From Prolixibacteraceae bacterium (GTDB lineage Bacteria; Bacteroidota; Bacteroidia; Bacteroidales; Prolixibacteraceae): a stretch of DNA of 64,000 nt. The stretch covers positions 1 through 64,000 of the forward strand of contig DMSQ01000014.1 of the NCBI GenBank assembly GCA_003457135.1, written 5' to 3'. The notes below the pieces were generated by a model. That model made no database searches. It saw only the letters and a list, made by a program, of their open reading frames with translations, and had not been told where the DNA came from. A program made the translations under genes and the position numbers. Within the stretch, counting starts at the first letter, position 1; every line of letters starts with the position of its first letter. Shown piece after piece: positions 34,476 through 42,269 of the stretch.

Positions 34476-35867
34476 TTAGAATGGATCCTTACCTGTCGGT
34501 TCGATGCGATGGTCGGGGGAATAATGGTTGATATCGCTTATTGGATTATCACTGAATCCTGTCATTTCTTCATTGGCGAATATTTCAAAGTCGCCACAAG
34601 TTCCCCTCCGGTTCTTTGCGATGGAAATATAGAACCGGTTATCTGTATCGTTTCTCCATGGGAATATCACTATGTCAGCATCCTGCTCGATGGCTCCCGA
34701 TTCCCGAAGGTGGTGCAACTGTGGTTTTTCTCCGGCTGCTGCCCGGTTGAGCTGCGAAAGGCAAATGATAGGTATGTTTTCAGCAAGTGCGATTTCCTTT
34801 AGAGTTCGGCTGATTTCGGAAATTTGCTGTTCTCTGATCGCTTTCTTGTCAATAGGCTTAACAAGCTGCAAATAGTCTAAAATAATTAAATCGCACCGTC
34901 CGGCCTTTCTGTTCCTGATCGTATTGGACTTTATGCGGGATGAGGTCAACCCAGCATAGTCATTCCAGATTATAGGCAACCGTTCAAAATTGATCAGTGA
35001 AGCGTTTATTGCGTTCCAATCCTTATCGTTTATGTAGCCGTCCCTCAGCCGGGTCCTGTTTATGGAAGATTCGCCACTAATCATTATTCTCATCAGGTCG
35101 GATGACTTCATTTCAAGGCCGTAAAAATTAACCCAGCTTCCGGCTCTGGCTGCCATCTTTGCAAAGTGAAGTGCAAGGCTTGTTTTTCCAATTCCGGGGC
35201 GTGCAGCGACAATAACTAGGTTTGTGCTGCGCCATCCTCCTGTGGCATTGTTCAGGGTTTTAAGTCCTGTTGTGATACCGGGTTGTTTTCCATTTTTAGC
35301 CTGAACACAATCTTTCTCAATCTCTTTGATGGTTTCCCGGATTACGTTGAAATGCGATTGGCCAGTGTTTGCTCCTAGAGTTGAATCCTCAATTGCTGAT
35401 ATTTTTTGTTTTACTGAGATTAATAGATCTTCAATGTCTGTTCCTTCTTCATAAGCCTCACTAATTGTTTCTGAGCCTATCCTGATCAATTCTCTTTGTG
35501 CATAAAGTTGCGCTATGATACGGGCGTGAGCTTCGATATGTGCGGCCGATGCAACTTTGCTTGTTAGCTGGGTAATGTAAAGCGGTCCTCCTATCGTTTC
35601 CAGTTGGTTTGTAGTAATCAACGCCCTGGTTACAGTAAGTAAATCAATCTGTCTATTTGCATCTGCCAGCGATTTTACGACATCAAATATTATCTGATGC
35701 TCATATTTGTAAAAGCTATTAGAGGTTAAAACTCCACTTACTTTATGTATTGCTTCAGCTTCTAACATTAAGGATCCTAAAACGGCCTCTTCCATATCTA
35801 TGGCTTGGGGTGGAATTTTACCATATTGAGCATTAATTTCATCTATTTGGTTTTTCATCTTGTCCAT
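34476..35867 (-). CDS. dnaB: Replicative DNA helicase, DnaB family
   Basis: 463 residues, the length of bacterial and phage DnaB helicases. The N-terminal helical domain starts PPQAIDMEEAVLGSLMLE. The RecA-like domain has Walker A ARPGIGKTSLALHFA, Walker B CDLIILDYLQLV, the H3/H4 segment ICLSQLNRAAAGEKPQLHHLRESGAIEQDADIVIF, and the arginine-finger region IAKNRRGTCGDF. It is clearly part of the element: it overlaps the helicase-loader-like gene by 13 bases. The element can therefore recruit its own helicase for replication. Confidence 0.95.
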   Translation of the reverse strand: MDKMKNQIDEINAQYGKIPPQAIDMEEAVLGSLMLEAEAIHKVSGVLTSNSFYKYEHQIIFDVVKSLADANRQIDLLTVTRALITTNQLETIGGPLYITQLTSKVASAAHIEAHARIIAQLYAQRELIRIGSETISEAYEEGTDIEDLLISVKQKISAIEDSTLGANTGQSHFNVIRETIKEIEKDCVQAKNGKQPGITTGLKTLNNATGGWRSTNLVIVAARPGIGKTSLALHFAKMAARAGSWVNFYGLEMKSSDLMRIMISGESSINRTRLRDGYINDKDWNAINASLINFERLPIIWNDYAGLTSSRIKSNTIRNRKAGRCDLIILDYLQLVKPIDKKAIREQQISEISRTLKEIALAENIPIICLSQLNRAAAGEKPQLHHLRESGAIEQDADIVIFPWRNDTDNRFYISIAKNRRGTCGDFEIFANEEMTGFSDNPISDINHYSPDHRIEPTGKDPF

Positions 35868-36541
35868 TCTTTGGGTGTTTTGATTTCAATTTTTGTTTTT
35901 GGGTTGCCACCTGTATTGCTTCGGGCTATCCATCCGGTAACAGATTTCTTCCAATTTGCCATTTTGTTTTTACCCACCATCCAGTTTATTGATCCGTAAT
36001 GAGCATCAAATTTTACAGCTTCTGTTTCTGGGTTCAGGGTTAAACCTTTTTCTTTGATACTTTCTGAAAAATATGATTGAATTTCTAAGAGAGAAGGAGG
36101 GGTAAAACGATCAGTTTTCACCTCTCTTTTATTATTCTCATTATTCTCATTATTTAATTGGTGTCGTTTGCGTTTCACTTCCGTTTCATTTGCGTTTCGG
36201 TCATTCTGGTAACTGTCATAATTACAGACCTTTATCCGTGTCGTTTTTTGTTCGGGTTTTAGTACAATCATTGAACACGCTTCTAGGAGCTTAAAGAACC
36301 TTCTGACCTTCGATTTATTCCAGTTAAAAATCTTTGCCCATGTATCCAAACTGTAAAGTTTTTCTCCTCTGTTACAGCATAAAACTGCATTTCCAATATT
36401 GACCGTTTCATCCTGATGGTTAACTTCCATGAGAATAGTTAACCATGCTTCAAATTTTGTGAAAGGGCGACCTTTAGGAAATATCCAATGTTTTCTGATT
36501 GCACGATAAACAGAGATCCAGCCTTCGTTAATATCATTCAT
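35855..36541 (-). CDS. Replication initiator/helicase-loader-like protein
   Basis: 228 residues from the ATG at 36541 (a longer start at 36637 would add 32 residues without signature). The N-terminal half is a winged-helix domain (GWISVYRAIRKHWIFPKGRPFTKFEAWLTILMEVNHQ, WAKIFNWNKSKVRRFFKLLEACSMIVL) as in phage replisome organisers. A low-complexity NNENNENNK linker follows. The C-terminal half has the primosomal (DnaT/DnaD-like) sequence KFDAHYGSINWMVGKNKMANWKKSVTGWIAR. It overlaps the DnaB gene start, the normal order of loader and helicase in phages. Confidence 0.8.
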   Translation of the reverse strand: MNDINEGWISVYRAIRKHWIFPKGRPFTKFEAWLTILMEVNHQDETVNIGNAVLCCNRGEKLYSLDTWAKIFNWNKSKVRRFFKLLEACSMIVLKPEQKTTRIKVCNYDSYQNDRNANETEVKRKRHQLNNENNENNKREVKTDRFTPPSLLEIQSYFSESIKEKGLTLNPETEAVKFDAHYGSINWMVGKNKMANWKKSVTGWIARSNTGGNPKTKIEIKTPKEWTR

Positions 36542-36740
36542 TGGACTTGTTTTTAAAGCGATTACACTGATCCAGAGTTCCGGAATAAACCCGAAACCAT
36601 ATTGAAGTTCGGGAAGTGCTGAACCCAAGGGAAACAATTTTATATTCCTTGAACAAGGGATTAAATAAGACCTTATGGGTGGCAGAAGTTCTGAAAATAC
36701 GGTTCAAATAGTTTCCTGATGGTTTTGTGGCTGTCAGCAT
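36534..36740 (-). CDS. Possible small gene between two element genes
   Basis: 68 codons from the ATG at 36740, overlapping the end of the 166-residue gene by 7 bases and the start of the loader-like gene by 8 bases. Such packing is typical of real genes in this element. The sequence (MLTATKPSGNYLNRIFRTSA...) has no recognisable domain and no strong Shine-Dalgarno, so it could also be a chance frame. Confidence 0.35.
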   Translation of the reverse strand: MLTATKPSGNYLNRIFRTSATHKVLFNPLFKEYKIVSLGFSTSRTSIWFRVYSGTLDQCNRFKNKSNE

Positions 36741-37234
36741 GGATTACCCTCCTGAAACTTTAGATTGTAGAATTTTAAGAACTGCTCGAATGATGTGACA
36801 GTGACGGAGATTAGTCCGGCTTCTTCAGTGACTTGTGCGTGGCTTTGAAGATCCCTGCTGATCCTTATACGAACAGTAATTTCGCCAATGATCGTAGAAA
36901 TATCAAACATTTCATTGATTCCGTTTTTAATCCAATGGGTTTCAATGATACTCCGCTGGTGTCCTATTACATTAGTGAATATTGTTTTAGTGGTAATCCT
37001 TCGGTTTATTTGTTCGGCCTTGTATCCAGACAATTTGAGAAAGTCAGTTATTGCTTTCATCAGCCCGGAAGTTGTATCGTCCCGGTATTCGTCTTTAGCA
37101 AGGAAGCGGATAGGAGTGTTTGGTAATCTGATTTTCTTTGCTTCAAATGCCAAGGATTCAAGATACTTGACAGCATCAGGCTTGACGTATCTCGGCTTTC
37201 TTCCCTTTGCTTTTAATTCGGCTGTCTGGTTCAT
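36734..37234 (-). CDS. Element protein of unknown function
   Basis: 166 residues. The first 15 are basic (KAKGRKPRYVK), followed by helices (AVKYLESLAFEAKK, SGLMKAITDFLKLSGYKAEQINRR) and a strand-rich end. DNA binding is possible from the basic start, but no domain is recognised. Its ATG overlaps the stop of the upstream gene (ATGA type overlap at 37231-37234), placing it in the replication operon. Confidence 0.6.
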   Translation of the reverse strand: MNQTAELKAKGRKPRYVKPDAVKYLESLAFEAKKIRLPNTPIRFLAKDEYRDDTTSGLMKAITDFLKLSGYKAEQINRRITTKTIFTNVIGHQRSIIETHWIKNGINEMFDISTIIGEITVRIRISRDLQSHAQVTEEAGLISVTVTSFEQFLKFYNLKFQEGNPC

Positions 37235-37563
37235 AGTGAAAGGGATTTAGTTGGTGAGTCAAACAGACTTAACTGAGCATGTCTTTTAGGAGCTTTTTGG
37301 GGATCGGTACTTAAGTACCAAGCCTTGAATCCTGTTTTCTGGCAATCCCTCTTTTCAATTTCCCAAAGCATTTCCGCTTTTTCAAGATCGCGCTTGTAAC
37401 GTGTTATGCATTTCTGGGGTACACCGGTAGCATCAGTCACCATTGAAGCTGTAGCAACATGTTCTTTCAGATAGTGAAATATGGTTTGCAGTTGATTTAA
37501 GTGTGTTGTATCTTTGTCAAGTTCTAATTGCAAAGATTTTCTGGAGGTAGTATGTAGGCACAT
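37231..37563 (-). CDS. Winged-helix protein with beta-clamp motif
   Basis: 110 residues. A winged HTH is visible at about 20-80 (HLNQLQTIFHYLKEHVATASMVTDATGVPQKCITRYKRDLEKAEMLWEI). The C-terminus reads RHAQLSLFDSPTKSLSL, in which QLSLF matches the bacterial sliding-clamp binding motif QLxLF. A DNA-binding protein that docks on the clamp would fit a role in replication or its control. The clamp role is inferred from the motif. It lies one base after the end of the neighbouring excisionase-like gene. Confidence 0.65.
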   Translation of the reverse strand: MCLHTTSRKSLQLELDKDTTHLNQLQTIFHYLKEHVATASMVTDATGVPQKCITRYKRDLEKAEMLWEIEKRDCQKTGFKAWYLSTDPQKAPKRHAQLSLFDSPTKSLSL

Positions 37564-37564
37564 A

Positions 37565-37906
37565 TTACCTCCGTTTTTTATTTTCCAAAAATTGATCCGC
37601 CTCTACGGCTGTTTCCAAAAAGGTTTTGCGTCGCCCGGACTTCAACCAAAAATCAATTTCCGATTTTAAGAATGTAATTTTCTTTCCCCTTTTATGGAAA
37701 GGGATAGCTCTTTCATGCACATAACCGTAAAAAGTCGCCTTGCTTCTTTTTTCAGGATCGTACTCAACTAATTCATTAAGATCAAACCAACAGTCGGGTA
37801 GGGGTTGGTTGTTGTTACTCTTTTCAAGTAACAGCCGTTCCATATTTTCCAGCTTCTGATAAATCTGGTGAACGGATGCGGGTAAATTTTCGAATGTAAC
37901 TGTCAT
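37565..37906 (-). CDS. Excisionase-like helix-turn-helix protein
   Basis: 113 residues. A helical N-terminus (HQIYQKLENMERLLLEKSNN) precedes the HTH part WFDLNELVEYDPEKRSKATFYGYVHERAIPFHKRGKKITFLKSEIDFWL, which is the typical helix-turn-helix type 17 (excisionase-like) pattern with the wing KRGKKITFLK. Such proteins are common beside Bacteroidota integrases. The tail RRKTFLETAVEADQFLENKKRR is basic. It starts the replication-side operon. Confidence 0.78.
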   Translation of the reverse strand: MTVTFENLPASVHQIYQKLENMERLLLEKSNNNQPLPDCWFDLNELVEYDPEKRSKATFYGYVHERAIPFHKRGKKITFLKSEIDFWLKSGRRKTFLETAVEADQFLENKKRR

Positions 37907-38012
37907 TGCATCATTATTTAAGTGAATAATGATGCAATGATATTGGGTTGTTATGGTGCTATTCTTTTGAAGGCAAAGAGGACAAAAAGAAAGGCAAAGC
38001 AGGCAAAAAATA

Positions 38013-38957
38013 CTACCATTTGTTTATTGTTTTGCCCGGTTTAAAGAAAGATGGAATAGATTTTTCACCCCAGTTATCGAAGCATTCTGTAAATAGTTTA
38101 ATAAACCTTCTCTTATTCTGTATGTGGCCATAGTGAGCCACAGCAATATCAAAAAGTTCGTAAAATCGTTTTATCACAAATCCCTTTTCACCGTTAGAAC
38201 AGTTTATTTTTTGTTTCGGTTGGGTTGTATCATTCAAAAATCCTTTTCTTAGAAATGAAATTAGCTGTTTGGTAGTCAAAAATTCATTTCCATTTTTGCT
38301 TTTTTTGGTGGTCATTACCGTAAAGTGTGATATTACTTTATCCATTGGAAGACCTTTCCAGAAAAGATTCTCAGAACTCCTTATTTTGTCCAGTTCTAAT
38401 TTCAGTTCTTCACTTTTGGATTGCTCTTTTTCAGGTAGCGAAGGTTGTTCTGGCAGATCACTTGATTCCTGAGTCTGTGGCTGTTTGACATACTCTTTTT
38501 TGATAAATTCAAAATATGACTCCGTAAATTGACGTATCAATTCACAGTCATTATTAGTAAGATAAGGATAAATCTTCTTTGAGTACGCTACTCTTGCATT
38601 TTCTTCTTCGATATGCTGTCTGTAATATTCAGCTTTTAAATCTCGCTTAAATGCTCCCGGTAATTTTTCCTCCTTATTTATAAAGTCCGCCAGGCAAAGC
38701 TCATAAAACCCCTTGTACATTTCCGTTTCAGATTTTCCCCAGTTATGAATAAGATAGGCCGTAAATCCAAGAACCATCACCGGACAATTTTCTTCATTTC
38801 GCTCAGATGGATTTATAATATAAGCAGGTTCATCAGGTGTAAGTTCAATTAACTGATACCATACCTGCGTTGCGTTATATTTAAATTCTGCAACCTTTTT
38901 ATTCATCCAACTACTTGATGTTGCTTCAGTCTTAACTTTCGGTATTAATGACTCCAT
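38013..38957 (-). CDS. Integrase-adjacent protein of unknown function
   Basis: 314 residues, 12 bases downstream of the integrase gene. The N-terminal region (about 30-150) is helical with WGKSETEMYKGFYELCLADFIN. A hydrophilic linker follows (QTQESSDLPEQPSLPEKEQSKSEE, about 155-185). The C-terminal part has TTKQLISFLRKGFLN and KRFYELFDIAVAHYGHIQNKRRFIKLFTECFDNW. I have seen similar proteins next to integrases in Bacteroidota elements but know no function. Confidence 0.6.
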   Translation of the reverse strand: MESLIPKVKTEATSSSWMNKKVAEFKYNATQVWYQLIELTPDEPAYIINPSERNEENCPVMVLGFTAYLIHNWGKSETEMYKGFYELCLADFINKEEKLPGAFKRDLKAEYYRQHIEEENARVAYSKKIYPYLTNNDCELIRQFTESYFEFIKKEYVKQPQTQESSDLPEQPSLPEKEQSKSEELKLELDKIRSSENLFWKGLPMDKVISHFTVMTTKKSKNGNEFLTTKQLISFLRKGFLNDTTQPKQKINCSNGEKGFVIKRFYELFDIAVAHYGHIQNKRRFIKLFTECFDNWGEKSIPSFFKPGKTINKW

Positions 38958-38969
38958 ACTTATTTAGTT

Positions 38970-40208
38970 TTAAAAGTCCAGTTTAATTCTATCCGCAGCA
39001 TCCCGTTTGGTTTGGCTGATGATCTTAGCGTAAATCTGAGTGGTTTTCAAGTCACGGTGACCTAACATCTTTGAAACGGTATAAATATCAGTGCCATTAC
39101 TTAACTGCAAGGTGGCGTATGTATGCCGGAAGCAATGAAAAGTAATATCCTTCGTTATTCCGGCTGCACCAATCCATTTAGCCAGGTCTTTGTTTGAGTA
39201 CGCTGAATAATTCAATCCATCAAATACTTTATCGGTGGGTGCTTTGCGTTCACCAAGCAGACTGTATGCCTGTTCTGATATGGGCATCATCTCCTCATCA
39301 TCAGTCTTCTGTTGCCTAAACTGTATAAAATATCCATTGCCTTCAATGTATTCCAATTCAGACCATACTAGTTTTGAAATATCGGAGAACCGGAGCCCGG
39401 TCATGGCTGAAAATATTGCAGCGTTTTTGAGAACGGAATTTTTACATTCAGTCTTGACAAGGCTGTTCATTTCTTCGATAGTCAGGAAGCTTCTTCTGGT
39501 TTCCGATACTTTAATCGGATCAATGCTATTATTCAAGTCATACTGCAAGTATTTGTCTTTATAAGCCTGTTTTAATGCAGCTTTAAACTTTAGAAAATAT
39601 GATCCTGCGGTATTCTGTGAAAGAGTTGTTTTATCACTTCTCTTGCTTTTTGCTGATAGCAGATAATCTTTGAAATCGTTGCATAAGGTCTCGTTCAAGT
39701 CTTCAAATTTCAATTTTCCATTGGTAAATGCTTCAAGATATTGGTAAGCTGACAACCAGTTTGAACGGTTTGAATCTATACGCTTGTCGGCCAGCTTTTT
39801 GAAATATTCAATGAAGTTCTTTTCACCCTGTTGTTTAATTTTCAACTGTTGTTTCTCATAGCCAGAGTATATTTCCGGTTTGTTAATCTCACTTTCCTTT
39901 TTCTGCCTGATCTGCTCAGCACGTTGTAGTGTCACTTCGTTGTGTTGCTTTTCAGTAGGGTCAAGCTTTGCTTTTTTAGGATTGCCCTTCTTGTCCAGTA
40001 CTGGAATAAATCGTTTTTGCTCTTTACCATTTATATCATCATACTTCTGTTCCTCAATTTCTGTATCACTGAAAACATAAGTATTCAGAAACTCCCTCCG
40101 TGTGATTTTCCCTGTTTTGGGATCAATTATAGCAGGGTAGAAGTCCAGATACAAGGTTTGCCTTTTACCTGAAATAGGTTTCATTCGAAGTGATACTTTT
40201 ATTGCCAT
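38970..40208 (-). CDS. int: Tyrosine recombinase/integrase
   Basis: 412 residues with the Bacteroidota integrase layout: an N-terminal arm-binding region, a long charged insertion (about 45-125), a SAM-like core-binding domain (about 115-215) and the catalytic domain. Catalytic residues are visible: Arg in TGLRFSDISKL, the HxxR of FHCFRHTYATLQLSNG, His/Trp position LGHRDLKTTQIY and the nucleophile Tyr in TTQIYAKI. It is 6 bases downstream of the zinc-finger/HTH gene. It most likely integrates and excises the 20 kb element at a site near mnmE. Confidence 0.95.
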   Translation of the reverse strand: MAIKVSLRMKPISGKRQTLYLDFYPAIIDPKTGKITRREFLNTYVFSDTEIEEQKYDDINGKEQKRFIPVLDKKGNPKKAKLDPTEKQHNEVTLQRAEQIRQKKESEINKPEIYSGYEKQQLKIKQQGEKNFIEYFKKLADKRIDSNRSNWLSAYQYLEAFTNGKLKFEDLNETLCNDFKDYLLSAKSKRSDKTTLSQNTAGSYFLKFKAALKQAYKDKYLQYDLNNSIDPIKVSETRRSFLTIEEMNSLVKTECKNSVLKNAAIFSAMTGLRFSDISKLVWSELEYIEGNGYFIQFRQQKTDDEEMMPISEQAYSLLGERKAPTDKVFDGLNYSAYSNKDLAKWIGAAGITKDITFHCFRHTYATLQLSNGTDIYTVSKMLGHRDLKTTQIYAKIISQTKRDAADRIKLDF

Positions 40209-40214
40209 TGTGTT

Positions 40215-40571
40215 TTATGTTTTAATGAATAGTCTGTCAATATCTGACCGCTGAATAATGATACGCTTTCCGGCCTTACCTGCATTGAGTTCTCCACGAT
40301 CCATCATTCTATAAACTGTTCGCCTGCTTATTCCTAAAAGTGTACAAGTTTCAACAATACTTAAAAATGGCTTGGTTTTGAGTTCTTCAATCGGCTTGTT
40401 TCTGATTTGCTGAACTTCACGGTTGCTTGATTCAACTTTTGCGTTCTTGACAGTTTCCTTGTAAGCCTTATTGTTGCACGTATGGGAACAGTAGCGTGTT
40501 TTCGTTGTTCTGGCAGTAAATTCATTACCGCAATATTCACAAAATCTTTGTACCTCAATAGTTGTACTCAT
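40215..40571 (-). CDS. Zinc-finger plus HTH excisionase-like protein
   Basis: 118 residues. The N-terminus carries a small zinc finger (FCEYCGNEFTARTTKTRYCSHTC, CxxC...CxxxC). The C-terminal part is an excisionase-type HTH: PFLSIVETCTLLGISRRTVYRMMDRGELNAGKAGKRIIIQRSDIDRLF. It is the first gene of the integrase operon and probably a recombination directionality factor or its regulator. Repeats and a palindrome lie in its leader (40593-40694). Confidence 0.83.
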   Translation of the reverse strand: MSTTIEVQRFCEYCGNEFTARTTKTRYCSHTCNNKAYKETVKNAKVESSNREVQQIRNKPIEELKTKPFLSIVETCTLLGISRRTVYRMMDRGELNAGKAGKRIIIQRSDIDRLFIKT

Positions 40572-40592
40572 GTTTGTAGCTTATTATGCCTT

Positions 40593-40628
40593 TGTGTGTC
40601 ATTAAGTGTCTATGTGTGCCATTAAGTG
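40593..40628. repeat. Direct repeat in the integrase leader
   Basis: TGTGTGTCATTAAGTG (40593-40608) and TGTGTGCCATTAAGTG (40613-40628) are 20 bases apart, about two helical turns. They lie just upstream of the zinc-finger/HTH gene, a normal place for directionality-factor or integrase arm sites. Confidence 0.55.
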
Positions 40629-40657
40629 CATTTAAAAAAGGGAAAAACCCTTTAAAT

Positions 40658-40694
40658 TTGTACCTCTTAGTCAGAGGTACAACAAAGGTACAAA
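40658..40694. promoter_or_regulatory. Palindromic operator and promoter box of the integrase operon
   Basis: TTGTACCTCT-5-AGAGGTACAA (10-base perfect arms, 40658-40682) is followed by a third half site, AAAGGTACAAA. On the minus strand the third half gives TACCTTTG, a good -7 box, so the palindrome overlaps the promoter of the zinc-finger/integrase operon. Confidence 0.6.
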
Positions 40695-40746
40695 TATTTA
40701 CGAAACAAACACATAACAAACCAAAACAAATAAAAGCTTTACAGCA

Positions 40747-40774
40747 TAAAAAAAGCCTTATAATCAAGGCTTTT
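40747..40774 (-). terminator. Terminator of mnmE
   Basis: AAAAGCCTT-6-AAGGCTTTT, a perfect 9-base stem, with A-runs on the plus strand giving the T-run for the minus-strand mnmE message that ends at 40818. Confidence 0.8.
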
Positions 40775-40817
40775 AAAGGGTTTACACTATGTTTTGTATT
40801 TGATTGTTTTGTGGTAG

Positions 40818-42212
40818 TTACTTTCCGATGCAAAAATTCTTAAAAATATGGCCTAAAATTTCATCATTGGAGATATCACCAGTGATTTCCCCCAAGTAAT
40901 GCAGACATTCCCGAATATCCTGCGCCAGAAAGTCCCCTGAAATCAGATTTTCAAGCCCAAGCTGTACCCTTTCAATGGATTCCAAAGCTTTTGACAGCGC
41001 TTCGAAGTGACGAATATTGGTTACAATCACTGCATCTTCACTTAGCGAATCGAGCGAAACGGCATGTTGCATTTCCTGAATCAGGACATCAAGATTGGTT
41101 TTTTGCTTGGCGGCAATAAATACCAGTTTTTCGTTTGGAAGCAAACTCATTTCTTTCAGTCCGGAGATTGTTTCATTTGAACCGCGATCAACCTTATTGG
41201 CGGCAATAATTAAATGTTGATCGGCCAACCGTTTCCTGATTTTAACAATTCTCCCGAAAACAGTTGTAAAATCATTTTTGGTGTCAACAACCAGAATCAC
41301 CACCGTTGCCTGATCTAATTTACTGTAGCTGCGTTCAATGCCAAGTGTTTCAATTTCGTCGGTCGTTTCGCGGATTCCGGCAGTATCAAAAAAGCGGAAA
41401 GCAGTTCCGTGAATATTCACCACATCTTCAATCACATCTCGGGTAGTGCCATGAATGTCTGAAACAATGGACTTCTCTTCATTGAGCAAGGCATTGAGTA
41501 GGGTTGACTTGCCTACATTAGTATCTCCAATAATAGCAACCGGAATTCCATTTTTAATCACATTGCCCAGTTGAAATGAATTTTTTAGCTTCCGGAGAAT
41601 CTCTTCAATTTTCGAAACTAACTTTTTGAGTTGATTACGGTCGGCAAATTCAACATCTTCTTCACTAAAATCAAGTTCCAGCTCAATCATGGCTATAAAA
41701 TGCAGTAATTCGCCACGTAGATTTTTTAATTCTGATGAAAAACCTCCACGCATCTGATTGATCGCCACTTTTTGAGTAGCACGGTTGGTTGATGCAATCA
41801 AATCGGCCACTGCCTCTGCCTGAGAAAGATCCATCTTCCCATTCAGGAATGCCCGTTGGGTAAATTCTCCCGGACGCGCCATTCGGGCACCTTTAGTAAT
41901 GAGCAATTGAAGTATTCGTTGCTGGATATATACCGAACCATGACAGGTAATTTCAATCACATCTTCACCGGTAAATGAATGGGGGGATCGGAATATGGAA
42001 ACAACAACTTCGTCAATCAGTTCATTCCCATCAGAAATGCTCCCAAAATGCAGCGTGTTAGGTTTTTGATCCGTTAAATTTTTGTTCGATTTTGCTGATT
42101 GAAATACAGAATCTGCAATTTCAATCGCTTTTTCACCTGAAAGTCGTATGGTTGCAATAGCTCCCATGCCGGGAGAAGTTGCTATGGCGCAAATGGTTAA
42201 CTGATCGAGCAT
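40818..42212 (-). CDS. mnmE: tRNA modification GTPase MnmE (TrmE)
   Basis: 464 residues, usual length. With MnmG it modifies U34 of certain tRNAs. The start, TICAIATSPGMGAIATIRLSG, and RRAxFN-type HGSVYIQQRILQLLI segment are typical. G-domain motifs: GDTNVGKSTLLNALL (P-loop), HGTTRDVIED (G2), DTAGIRET (G3) and ANKVD (G4). It ends with the invariant CIGK. The gene is intact and its terminator stands between it and the mobile element, so insertion has not disturbed it. Confidence 0.97.
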   Translation of the reverse strand: MLDQLTICAIATSPGMGAIATIRLSGEKAIEIADSVFQSAKSNKNLTDQKPNTLHFGSISDGNELIDEVVVSIFRSPHSFTGEDVIEITCHGSVYIQQRILQLLITKGARMARPGEFTQRAFLNGKMDLSQAEAVADLIASTNRATQKVAINQMRGGFSSELKNLRGELLHFIAMIELELDFSEEDVEFADRNQLKKLVSKIEEILRKLKNSFQLGNVIKNGIPVAIIGDTNVGKSTLLNALLNEEKSIVSDIHGTTRDVIEDVVNIHGTAFRFFDTAGIRETTDEIETLGIERSYSKLDQATVVILVVDTKNDFTTVFGRIVKIRKRLADQHLIIAANKVDRGSNETISGLKEMSLLPNEKLVFIAAKQKTNLDVLIQEMQHAVSLDSLSEDAVIVTNIRHFEALSKALESIERVQLGLENLISGDFLAQDIRECLHYLGEITGDISNDEILGHIFKNFCIGK

Positions 42213-42269
42213 GAATCAAAGATTTAAAGCAATAAAAATACACTATTTGAAGATATTAGCGATCCATTG

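Larger units (their letters stand above)
20662..40693. mobile_element. Integrated satellite-like/prophage-like element, about 20 kb
   Basis: Genes from about 21.25 to 40.57 kb form a unit distinct from the flanking core genes. The integrase and excisionase-like genes are at the right end beside mnmE. Repressors and early plus-strand genes lie at the left, a helicase loader + DnaB pair sits in the middle, and a large late-like block holds a 2068-residue ejection-type protein. No structural, packaging, lysis or conjugation gene is seen. Ends are provisional: the similar 18-base sequences GGTACAAATAAGGTACAA (20662-20679) and GGTACAACAAAGGTACAA (40676-40693) would fit attachment sites, but they also resemble promoter boxes. 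The mnmE terminator at 40747-40774 is intact, so insertion is outside the gene. Confidence 0.7.

Noticed and set aside
36142..36165. ATT-rich short tandem repeat inside the loader-like gene as a replication origin
   Set aside because: It encodes the NNENNENN linker in frame, and no DnaA box or larger iteron set surrounds it.
40555..40833. 92-codon minus-strand frame in the integrase leader
   Set aside because: It crosses the mnmE terminator, the palindromic operator and the direct repeats, and has no domain.
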